Assembly (NCBI RefSeq): GCF_001509835.1
Contig: NZ_JXTJ01000009.1
Coordinates: 102,627-166,626 of the forward strand
Reading direction: 5' to 3'
DNA length: 64,000 bases
Origin: Allobosea sp. WAO
GTDB lineage: Bacteria; Pseudomonadota; Alphaproteobacteria; Rhizobiales; Beijerinckiaceae
Of this stretch, positions 52,032-59,884 are shown in pieces. Position 1 is the first letter of the stretch; each line of letters starts with the position of its first letter. A model generated the notes under the pieces. That model searched no databases. It was not told the origin of the DNA and saw nothing but the letters and a program-made list of their open reading frames with translations. A program made the position numbers and the translations under genes.

Positions 52032-53381
52032 ATGACGCGCGAACTGCATCTGAACCTCTTCATCAACGGCCGTGGCCATCACGAAGCCGCCTGGCGGCAC
52101 GATGCCTCGACCTACCGGGCGCTGACGGATGTCAGCTATTACCGCGACCTTGCGCTCGCAGCCGAAGCGGCCAAGCTCGATTCGATCTTCTTCGCCGACC
52201 ATGTGACCCTCGGCGAGGATATCGAGCATGCGACGCGCGGCGAGCTCGAGCCGTTGACGCTGCTCGGTTCGCTCGCGGCGCTGACCGAGCGCATCGGCCT
52301 GATCGCCACGGCATCGACAACCTATAGCGAGCCCTACAATCTCGCCCGGCAGTTCGCTTCGCTCGACCATCTCAGCGGCGGGCGGATCGGCTGGAACATC
52401 GTGACCTCCTGGGCGCCATCCGCCGCCGCCAATTTCGGCCTTGAGCAGCAGGCCGGCATCGACCAGCGCTATGCCCGCGCCAACGAGTTCGTCGAGGTCG
52501 TCTCGAAGCTTTGGGACAGCTGGGCCCGCGACGCTATCCTCGACGATCGGGCGAGCGGCTCCTATGCGCGCTCACAGGGCATCAGGCCGGCAGCGCACAG
52601 CGGCGCATTCTTCAAGGTGGCCGGTGCGCTCAACATTCCGCGCTCGCCGCAGGGTCGGCCGGTCTTCGTCCAGGCCGGCTCCTCCACCGATGGGCGCGCC
52701 TTCGCCGCCCGCTATGCGGAGGCGATCTTCACCGCCCATCTCAGCAAGGAGAGCGCGACCACCTTCTACAACGACATCAAGACGCAAGGGCGCGCGCTCG
52801 GGCGCCGCGCTGATCAGATCGTCATCCTGCCCGGCATCAGCGCCGCGATTGGCTCGACCGAAGCCGAGGCGAAGCGCGTCTGGGAAGAGCTGAACGAGCT
52901 CTCGCATCCCAGCGTCGGACTGGCGCGCCTGTCCAACCGCTTCGGCGGGCACGATTTCTCGCATCTGAAGCTCGATCAGGTGCTCTCGGTCGAGGATTTT
53001 CCGGACCCGTCTCAGGTCCAGGCCTCGCGCAGCCGGGCGCAGTCGATCACTGCGCTGGTCGCGCGCGACCGGCCGACCCTGCGCGGCCTGCTGCATAGCC
53101 TCGCCGGCGCGCGCGGGCACTTCACCGCGACCGGGACGCCGGAGCAGATCGCCGACATCATCGCCGACTGGTTCACCTCGGGCGCGTCCGACGGCTTCAA
53201 CGTGATGCCGCCGATCCTGCCGCAGCAGTTCGATATCTTCGCCGGTGAGGTCGTGCCCTTGCTGCGCAAGCGCGGGCTGTTCCGCAGCGAGTATCGCGAC
53301 GGCACCTTGCGCGACCGTCTCGGCCTCGACCCGGTGCCCAGCCAGTTCGATCCGGCCGAGCCGGTTCAGCGCTCCGCCTAG
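52032..53381 (+). CDS. NtaA/SnaA/DszA-type FMNH2-dependent monooxygenase, second copy
   Basis: The product is a 449-residue LLM enzyme of the NtaA branch: RIGLIATASTTYSEPYNLARQFASLDHLSGGRIGWNIVTS, SPQGRPVFVQAGSSTDGRAF and GFNVMPPILPQQFDIFAGEVVPLL. It is homologous to but distinct from the copy on the minus arm. The ATG at 52032 has AGGAG upstream; a TTG six bases earlier is the alternative. It follows ssuB in the plus-strand operon and likely oxidises the imported sulfur compound, releasing sulfite or a smaller sulfonate. A hairpin follows the stop. Confidence 0.9.
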   Translation: MTRELHLNLFINGRGHHEAAWRHDASTYRALTDVSYYRDLALAAEAAKLDSIFFADHVTLGEDIEHATRGELEPLTLLGSLAALTERIGLIATASTTYSEPYNLARQFASLDHLSGGRIGWNIVTSWAPSAAANFGLEQQAGIDQRYARANEFVEVVSKLWDSWARDAILDDRASGSYARSQGIRPAAHSGAFFKVAGALNIPRSPQGRPVFVQAGSSTDGRAFAARYAEAIFTAHLSKESATTFYNDIKTQGRALGRRADQIVILPGISAAIGSTEAEAKRVWEELNELSHPSVGLARLSNRFGGHDFSHLKLDQVLSVEDFPDPSQVQASRSRAQSITALVARDRPTLRGLLHSLAGARGHFTATGTPEQIADIIADWFTSGASDGFNVMPPILPQQFDIFAGEVVPLLRKRGLFRSEYRDGTLRDRLGLDPVPSQFDPAEPVQRSA

Positions 53382-53421
53382 GTCCGGCTCCAGACATGAG
53401 AGAGAGATAGGGACCGTTTTG

Positions 53422-53450
53422 CCGATCGGCTTGCAGAGCAAGCTGATCGG
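53422..53450 (+). terminator. Hairpin after the ssu/NtaA operon
   Basis: CCGATCGGCTTGC (53422-53434) pairs with GCAAGCTGATCGG (53438-53450) through 13 positions, one of them a G-T wobble, with a 3-base loop. It begins 41 bases past the monooxygenase stop. No T-run follows, so termination is likely but not certain. Confidence 0.5.
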
Positions 53451-53585
53451 AGCGGGCTCTCGAGGGGTGCAGCGGGCTCCGGCAATGCGCCGGGCTCATG
53501 CAGCAGGGCCGCACGCTGCAAGCCCATTTCCTGATCGAGCTGCTAGTCTGGGGTTCGAGAACGGTCGAAATCCCGGAGGATACGC

Positions 53586-55028
53586 ATGCTCGAGAAGAAG
53601 CAGTTCTACATTGACGGCGCCTGGGTGGCGCCTGCGGCGCAGCGCGAGCTGGAGGTGGTCGACCCCTCGACCGGCCAGGCCTATGCCGCCATCGCGATCG
53701 GCGATGCGAGCGACGCCGACCGGGCGGTCGCGGCCGCCAAGCGCGCCTTCGAGAGCTGGTCGCGGACCGAGCCGTCCGAGCGCCTGAAGCTGGTCGAGCG
53801 CCTGCTCGAGATCTACAAGCGCCGTGCGCCGGAGATGGCGCAGACGATCAGCCAGGAGATGGGCGCGCCCATCGACATGGCTCTCGCAAGCCAGGTCGGC
53901 GCCGGCGCCTATCACATCACCAACTTCATCAACGCTTTCAAAGATTTCCAGTTCCTGCGCCCGCTCGGTCCGCACGCCCCCAATGACCGCATCCAGATGG
54001 ATGCGATCGGCGTCGTCGGCCTGATTACGCCGTGGAACTGGCCGATGAACCAGGTGACGCTCAAGGTGGTTCCGGCCCTGCTCGCCGGCTGCACCATGGT
54101 CCTCAAGCCGTCCGAGATCGCGCCGCTCTCCTCGATGCTGTTCGCCGAATACATCGACGAGGCCGGCTTCCCGAAGGGCGTGTTCAATCTCGTCAATGGC
54201 GACGGCGCCGGCGTCGGCACGCATCTGTCGTCGCATCCGGACATCGAGATGATCAGCTTCACCGGCTCGACCAGGGCCGGCGTCGCGATCTCCAAGGTCG
54301 CGGCCGAAAGCCTCAAACGCGTCGTGCTCGAACTCGGCGGCAAGGGCGCCAACATCGTCTTCGCCGATGCCGAGCCGGGCACTGTGAAGCGTGGCGTGCT
54401 GCACTGCTTCAACAACACCGGGCAGAGCTGCAATGCCCCGACCCGCATGCTGGTCGAGCGCTCGATTTATGACCGCGCCGTCGAGGAGGCCAAGGCGGTC
54501 GCCGAGCAGGTCGTGGTCGACACCGCGCACAAGCCCGGCAAGCATATCGGCCCGCTCGCTTCGGAAGCGCAGTTCCGCAAGGTCCAGGACCTGATCCAGA
54601 AGGGCATCGACGAGGGGGCGCGGCTGGTTACCGGCGGCGTCGGACGGCCCAACGGGCAGAACCAGGGCTATTTCGTTCGCCCGACGGTCTTCGCCGACGT
54701 GAACAACCAGATGACCATCGCGCGCGAAGAAATCTTCGGCCCAGTGCTGTCGATCATTCCCTTCGACAGCGAGGAGCAAGCGATCGCGATCGCGAACGAC
54801 ACGCCCTACGGCCTGACGAATTATGTCCAGTCGGCGGATGGCGAGAAGCGCAACCGCGTCGCCTCGCGCCTGAAGTCAGGCATGGTCGAGATGAACGGCA
54901 ATTCGCGCGGGCCGGGCGCGCCTTTCGGCGGCGTCAAGGCGTCGGGCCGCGCCCGCGAGGGCGGCGTCTGGGGTATCGAGGAGTTCCTTGAGCCCAAGGC
55001 GATCTCCGGCTGGGCACCGCAGGGCTAG
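53586..55028 (+). CDS. NAD(P)-dependent aldehyde dehydrogenase
   Basis: The 480-residue product is a canonical aldehyde dehydrogenase: ITPWNWPMNQ (oxyanion Asn), SFTGSTRAG, catalytic Glu in LELGGKGAN and catalytic Cys in TGQSCNAPTR. It is shorter in its N-terminus than betaine aldehyde dehydrogenases but otherwise normal. It has no clear operon partner: the preceding operon ends in a hairpin, and a strong hairpin follows its own stop. Substrate is unknown; general aldehyde detoxification is plausible. Confidence 0.92.
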   Translation: MLEKKQFYIDGAWVAPAAQRELEVVDPSTGQAYAAIAIGDASDADRAVAAAKRAFESWSRTEPSERLKLVERLLEIYKRRAPEMAQTISQEMGAPIDMALASQVGAGAYHITNFINAFKDFQFLRPLGPHAPNDRIQMDAIGVVGLITPWNWPMNQVTLKVVPALLAGCTMVLKPSEIAPLSSMLFAEYIDEAGFPKGVFNLVNGDGAGVGTHLSSHPDIEMISFTGSTRAGVAISKVAAESLKRVVLELGGKGANIVFADAEPGTVKRGVLHCFNNTGQSCNAPTRMLVERSIYDRAVEEAKAVAEQVVVDTAHKPGKHIGPLASEAQFRKVQDLIQKGIDEGARLVTGGVGRPNGQNQGYFVRPTVFADVNNQMTIAREEIFGPVLSIIPFDSEEQAIAIANDTPYGLTNYVQSADGEKRNRVASRLKSGMVEMNGNSRGPGAPFGGVKASGRAREGGVWGIEEFLEPKAISGWAPQG

Positions 55029-55046
55029 AAGGTCTGCTGATCGAAC

Positions 55047-55073
55047 GGCATCCCCCGTTATGCGGGGGATGCC
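55047..55073 (+). terminator. GC-rich terminator hairpin after the aldehyde dehydrogenase gene
   Basis: GGCATCCCCCG (55047-55057) pairs perfectly with CGGGGGATGCC (55063-55073) around a 5-base loop, 19 bases after the stop codon. There is no T-run, but the stem is strong. Confidence 0.6.
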
Positions 55074-55383
55074 CACCAGGTCCCGCTGCCCGTTTCGTCC
55101 GCGCGCCCGGCATGGTCGGGCGGTGGTGAGTTGTACAAGGCCCGCCGGCATCAAGGCTGACGTCTGACGACAGGGCGTCGCGAATCCGCTCGCTTCGGCA
55201 AGGCGTGCTGTTGCGCGAAAGCAACAGATGTGGCGGGGTCTCTGTGTGGCGAGAGCTGCTTCATCAAGCGGCCGCAATTCGGCGTTCAGTGTCACAATCG
55301 ATCAAGCAGTTTGAAGGTTACGGCCCTGCCGCAGGGATAGTAATCGGATTTCTGGTGCGCCGCGCGAGCTTGATCTTCGCCAT
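55074..55383. other. Intergenic stretch before the DD-carboxypeptidase gene
   Basis: I see no gene here. Short open frames have no family resemblance. The stretch presumably holds the promoter of the carboxypeptidase gene; I could not pick out a convincing one. Confidence 0.4.
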
Positions 55384-56502
55384 ATGCTGCTTTTCCGCTT
55401 GCGGGAGGCGGCGTCTATCGAGAATTTCGGTACTGAATTGTTTCGTCGTCTAATTTCTGTTCGCAATGCTGTTGCCGGCCTTCTGATTGCGACCGCCTCT
55501 TCCGCGCAAGCGACGCCATCCCTCCTCGTCGATGCCGGCAGTCTCCAGGTTCTTCGGTCGAAGGATGCCGGGCGCGCTTGGTATCCGGCCTCGACCACCA
55601 AGCTGATGACGGCCTTCGTCGCCTTCGAGCAGTTGCGAGCCGGGCGCATCGCGCTCCAGCACGACATTGCCTTTTCCCGGCAGGCTCTCGCCCGAGAGTC
55701 GGTGCAGTCGGGGTTGGCGCCCGGCAGCGTGATGTCGCTCGAGGATGCGCTTTATGCGATGCTGGCGGTGTCGGCCAACGAGGCAGCGGCTGCGATCGCC
55801 GAGACGCTCGCCGGCAACGAGGCCGATTTCGTCGCGATGATGAACGATGCCGCCCGGCGGCTGGGCATGACCGGCACGCATTTCGTCAATCCGGACGGTC
55901 TCTTCGACCGCAGGCAGGTCACCACGGCGAGGGACCTGGCTCTTCTCGGGGTCGCGATCGACCGGAGCTTCCCGGAATATCTGCGCTTCTTCGACCGCTC
56001 CGAAGTCAGCATCGATGGGCGCTTGCTGAAGTCGAGCGATGAGGTCATCAGGCGCTTTCCTGGTGCGATCGGGCTGAAGACTGGCTTCGTCTGCGCATCA
56101 GGGCGAAATCTCGTCTCCCTTGCGGTCCGCGGCGAACGACGGCTGGTCGCGGTCGTGCTGGGCGCGACGACGGAGAAGGAGCGCAGCGAGCGCATCGCCC
56201 AGCTCTTGCAGTTCGGATTTGAAAAGCCGGACGCAGGCAATCGCCCGGCCCTGCGCACGTTGCAGAACCAGAAGGCCTCCAAGCCCGAGGACCTGCGCAC
56301 CAGGCTCTGCGGTCCGCAGGCGGCAGCCTATGAGCGGCGGCAGCGAAAACTCTACCCGATGGGGCATGCCGGGCAGGCGAGTTTCCTGGGTGCGCTCACT
56401 GCTCCCAAGACTTGGAAGATTCGCACGCGCAGCGCGTCGGTGGTGACGTCCTCGTCCTCGCCCAGTCCGGCACCGCGTCCCTCCGCACTGCGGGCGCAGT
56501 GA
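55384..56502 (+). CDS. Serine-type D-alanyl-D-alanine carboxypeptidase (peptidase S11)
   Basis: The 372-residue periplasmic enzyme trims the peptide stems of peptidoglycan. Catalytic motifs are SxxK as STTK (about residue 70), SAN (AVSANEAAAAIAE) and KTG (GLKTGFVCASGRN). The N-terminus has an uncleaved-looking leader MLLFRLREAASIENFGTELFRR before the hydrophobic stretch, so the true start may be a later codon (for example near residue 25). The C-terminal ~90 residues are Ser/Pro/Arg-rich, without the usual membrane-binding helix of PBP5. It precedes a class A penicillin-binding protein gene on the same strand. Confidence 0.88.
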   Translation: MLLFRLREAASIENFGTELFRRLISVRNAVAGLLIATASSAQATPSLLVDAGSLQVLRSKDAGRAWYPASTTKLMTAFVAFEQLRAGRIALQHDIAFSRQALARESVQSGLAPGSVMSLEDALYAMLAVSANEAAAAIAETLAGNEADFVAMMNDAARRLGMTGTHFVNPDGLFDRRQVTTARDLALLGVAIDRSFPEYLRFFDRSEVSIDGRLLKSSDEVIRRFPGAIGLKTGFVCASGRNLVSLAVRGERRLVAVVLGATTEKERSERIAQLLQFGFEKPDAGNRPALRTLQNQKASKPEDLRTRLCGPQAAAYERRQRKLYPMGHAGQASFLGALTAPKTWKIRTRSASVVTSSSSPSPAPRPSALRAQ

Positions 56503-56675
56503 AAACAGGCCGGCCGTAAAAGGCGGCTGTGAGCGCGCTCCGGCCGCGAGTTTGATGTTCGGGTAGCTGTTGGCTTCGATTTCGAGAGAAGGCATTCGAA
56601 AAGCCGTAATATAAAACTTAGTAAATATAATATACTTAAATTTATGCCATATTGTATGGTCATCAAAGTCGCATC

Positions 56676-59108
56676 ATGCGCTTTATTCTTCGTTCGATGG
56701 CTGAGATTGTCTCGGCCTTGTCTGTTTTTATGCTGTCTGGAGCTGCGGCCGCTGGAATTGTAGTCTGGAGTTATTCGAGTGATCTGCCGGGTTTCGGGAA
56801 ATTGCAGGATTATGAGCCTCCGGTGACTTCGCGTGTCCACGCCGGAGATGGCCGCCTCATCGGCGAGTTCGCCCGCGAGTGGCGGCTCTATCTGCCGATC
56901 TCCGCAGTGCCCCAGAATGTGATCGAGGCCTATATCTCGGCCGAGGACAAGAATTTCTACCGGCATGGCGGGGTCGACCTCGCAGGCCTGGCCCGGGCCG
57001 CGCTCTCGAACCTGCGTAATGCCGGCTCCGGGCGAAGGCCGCAGGGGGCCTCGACGATCACGCAGCAGGTCGCCAAAAACTTCCTGGTCGGAACGGAGGC
57101 CAGCCTCGAGCGCAAGATCCGCGAGACGCTCGTCGCCCTGCGGATCGAGGGGGCATATTCCAAGGACAAGATCCTGGAGCTCTACCTGAATTCGATCTAC
57201 CTGGGCGCGCCGACGCCGGGGCGCGGAAGCTATGGTATCGCGGCGGCGGCGCTGAACTATTTCAACAAGTCCGTGAACGAACTTGAATTGCGGGAGGCGG
57301 CCTATCTCGCAGCCCTGCCGAAGGCGCCGACGGACCTGCACCCCTTCCGCAATCGCGAACGCGCGATCGAGCGACGCAACTATGTCATCGATCGCATGGT
57401 GGAGAATGGGTATGTCGAGCGCGAGGTTGGCGAGGAGGCCAAGCGACAATCTCTCGGCGTGACCCCTTACGCGGTTTCGCCGAACAATATCGCGGCCGGC
57501 TATTTCGTCGAGGAGATCCGGCGCGAAGTCCAGGATCGCTATGGCGAGAAGAAGGTCGTCGAAGGCGGGCTCTCGATCCGCGCCACCGTCGACCCCGAGC
57601 TTCAGCTCATGGCGCGCAAAGCCCTCGTGGACGGGCTGGTGCGTTATGACGAGCCGCGCGGCTGGCGCGGGCCGGTGCGGAAGCTGGATCTGGGCGAAGG
57701 CGATTGGGGAGAGGTCTTGGGCGCACTCAAGGTCCTCGGTGACGTTGCGCCATGGCGACTGGGCGTCGTACTGAAAATTGCCGGCGATTCAGCCCGCATC
57801 GGGCTACATCCTCTGCTCGATGCCGCCGGGAACCTGCGCGCCGAGCGCCGTATCGTCACCCTGGCCCGGGATGGCATCCGCTGGACCCGGCGCGCGCGCG
57901 TCTCGCAGCTGCTTTCGGTCGGCGATGTCGTCTATGTCGAGCCTCTCGCCAGTGACCCTGCCCGGGTCCGCCTGCGGCAAATCCCCGAGATCAACGGCGC
58001 GATCGTGGCGATGGAGCCCTTTTCTGGCCGCGTTCTCGCAATGGTCGGTGGATTCTCTCACGATCAGTCCGAGTTCAATCGCGCCACCCAGGCGCTTCGC
58101 CAGCCGGGATCGGTTTTCAAGCCCTTCGTCTACGCGGCGGCGCTCGACAATGGCTATACGCCGACGAGCCTCATCCTGGATGAGCCGGTCTCGATCGATC
58201 AGGGGGGCGGTCTCGGCGTCTGGCGGCCAAAAAATGCCGGACGAGCCGGCGGCTCCGGGCCGCAGACGCTGCGCAACGGCATCCAGCGCTCGAAGAACTT
58301 CATGACGGTGCGCCTCGCGAAGGACATCGGCATGCCCCTGGTCGGCCAGTATGCGCGGCGCTTCGGCGTCTACGACGACATGCCCTTCGTGCTCTCCGGC
58401 GCTTTGGGGGCGGTGGAGACGACCGTGATGCGCATGACGGCCGCCTACGCCATGCTGGTGAACGGTGGCAAGCGCATCCGCCCGACGCTGATCGATCGGA
58501 TTCAGGACAGATACGGGAAGACCATCTTCCGGCATGATCGCCGCACATGTCCGGCCTGCGAGGCTGCGCGTTGGCAGGAGCAGGCGGAGCCGCGGCTGAC
58601 GGACCACAGCGAGCAGGTCATCGATCCGCTGACGGCCTATCAGATGGTCTCCATCCTCGAAGGTACGGTGCGGGCCGGCACGGCGCGTGTCGTGCACTCG
58701 GTCGGCAAGCCCCTGGGCGGGAAGACCGGCACGACAAACGGTGCGAAGGACCTCTGGTTCATAGGCTTCTCGCCGGACCTCGCGGTTGGGGTCTATATCG
58801 GTCATGATCATCCGGCCCCTCTCGGCGCGTCGGCCTGGGGTAGCCGTTATGCAGCGCCGATCTTCCGCGATTTCATGAGCGCGGCCCTGCGCGACAAGCC
58901 TGCCGTCCCGTTTCGGATACCACCCGGGACCAAGCTGATCCGCGTCGATCCCCTCTCCGGTCTGCGCACGAGCGAGGGCGGCATCCTCGAGGCCTTCAAG
59001 CCGGGCACCGCACCGGCCGATCCGGCCGTTCCGCGCTTCTCCGAGGATCTGCCAGCGGAGCAGCAGGATCGCGCGGCGCTGACCACCGGCTCAGGAGGGC
59101 TGTACTGA
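56676..59108 (+). CDS. Class A penicillin-binding protein (GT51 transglycosylase / transpeptidase)
   Basis: The product is about 810 residues. It has an N-terminal membrane helix (VSALSVFMLSGAAAAGIVVW), a GT51 domain (EDKNFYRHGGVD with the catalytic Glu, GASTITQQVAKN) and a transpeptidase domain: SxxK in QPGSVFKPFVYA, SxN in RSKNFMTVR, and KTG in GGKTGTTNGAKD. It polymerises and cross-links peptidoglycan (PBP1a class). An OB-like insert lies around residues 340-420. The ATG at 56676 is preferred to an in-frame TTG 24 bases upstream; neither has a strong ribosome-binding site. It may form a pair with the carboxypeptidase 173 bases upstream. Confidence 0.92.
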   Translation: MRFILRSMAEIVSALSVFMLSGAAAAGIVVWSYSSDLPGFGKLQDYEPPVTSRVHAGDGRLIGEFAREWRLYLPISAVPQNVIEAYISAEDKNFYRHGGVDLAGLARAALSNLRNAGSGRRPQGASTITQQVAKNFLVGTEASLERKIRETLVALRIEGAYSKDKILELYLNSIYLGAPTPGRGSYGIAAAALNYFNKSVNELELREAAYLAALPKAPTDLHPFRNRERAIERRNYVIDRMVENGYVEREVGEEAKRQSLGVTPYAVSPNNIAAGYFVEEIRREVQDRYGEKKVVEGGLSIRATVDPELQLMARKALVDGLVRYDEPRGWRGPVRKLDLGEGDWGEVLGALKVLGDVAPWRLGVVLKIAGDSARIGLHPLLDAAGNLRAERRIVTLARDGIRWTRRARVSQLLSVGDVVYVEPLASDPARVRLRQIPEINGAIVAMEPFSGRVLAMVGGFSHDQSEFNRATQALRQPGSVFKPFVYAAALDNGYTPTSLILDEPVSIDQGGGLGVWRPKNAGRAGGSGPQTLRNGIQRSKNFMTVRLAKDIGMPLVGQYARRFGVYDDMPFVLSGALGAVETTVMRMTAAYAMLVNGGKRIRPTLIDRIQDRYGKTIFRHDRRTCPACEAARWQEQAEPRLTDHSEQVIDPLTAYQMVSILEGTVRAGTARVVHSVGKPLGGKTGTTNGAKDLWFIGFSPDLAVGVYIGHDHPAPLGASAWGSRYAAPIFRDFMSAALRDKPAVPFRIPPGTKLIRVDPLSGLRTSEGGILEAFKPGTAPADPAVPRFSEDLPAEQQDRAALTTGSGGLY

Positions 59109-59199
59109 GTCCGGCGGCAGCCGAGAGGCATTGCGCGGCGGCCGGCGCCGCGTCCGCACCCGGAGGGTTCGCGCTCTGGCTATCCTAAGCGCCTTTGGC

Positions 59200-59220
59200 C
59201 TGACTGGCGTGGCCAGTCAG
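59200..59220 (+). terminator. Hairpin after the penicillin-binding protein gene
   Basis: CTGACTGGC (59200-59208) pairs perfectly with GCCAGTCAG (59212-59220) around a 3-base loop, about 90 bases past the stop codon. No T-run is present. Confidence 0.45.
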
Positions 59221-59816
59221 TGTCCGGGCCCGCCATGCTGGGCATCGGCAGCGTTCGCAGTCGCTCCCATGCCGATCAGGTCGGGAGCAGGATGGTCATG
59301 CGGGCTGTGGCGGCGAAGCCTTGCATCCGCAAGCACGAAGGTCAGCTCGCTTTGCGCCTCGATCGGGGGCGAGGGGTGTTCCCATCTGCGCGGCGCAGTT
59401 GCCGGGCTACCTGCCATGTGCTGCGAGCGCACCAGAGGATCGCGCTCGACACGCTTGCGCCAAACCGTTCCGTTGTCCCGCGCCGGGATGTTCTGCCCGA
59501 AGCGGCCGTGATGACGCGTTTGCGAAGATTGAGAGGCAGGCTGTCGGCCACAAAACCGGCAGGTGGCTTGAAACGGAAGGCCTGCCCTTGCGGGATCGCA
59601 ACGATTCAGATCAGCCGGATAAACAATTTAAAAGATGTCTTCGGGTTCGTAAACTGACGTAAATTAAGCGTTATTTTTAGTATTGATATTGCGATTATTG
59701 TTGATATAGATTCTGCCTCGGGGGCTGCTCAAGCTTATGAATTTGCCTCTTGCCGAATGCCGAATCTGTGCTTGAGGTGAGAGAATTTTCTCAGTTTGCT
59801 GCAGGTTGAGTGGTGC

Positions 59817-59845
59817 TTGACGCTTACGCGAGCGCCGGATTATGC
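59817..59845 (+). promoter_or_regulatory. Candidate promoter of the giant repeat protein gene
   Basis: TTGACG (59817-59822) and TTATGC (59840-59845) are 17 bp apart and would start transcription about 33 bases before the ATG at 59885. A TATAAT at 59863-59868 is too close to the ribosome-binding site to be used in the usual way. Confidence 0.35.
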
Positions 59846-59884
59846 GATGCGCGTTTAAGGTATATAATATAAAAGGGGCCGGTC

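Larger units (their letters stand above)
59109..59884. other. Long intergenic region before the giant repeat protein
   Basis: No gene is evident. A hairpin (59200-59220) follows the penicillin-binding protein gene. The middle part to about 59600 is GC-rich with several short, family-less open frames on both strands, so a decayed gene cannot be excluded. From about 59620 the composition becomes AT-rich, as at several other gene starts in this window. The short near-palindrome GAGAATTTTCTC lies at 59781-59792. Confidence 0.45.

Noticed and set aside
59131..59657. Short open frames on both strands between the penicillin-binding protein and the giant protein
   Set aside because: Overlapping Cys/Arg-rich frames without family signature; a decayed gene cannot be excluded but I cannot support one.
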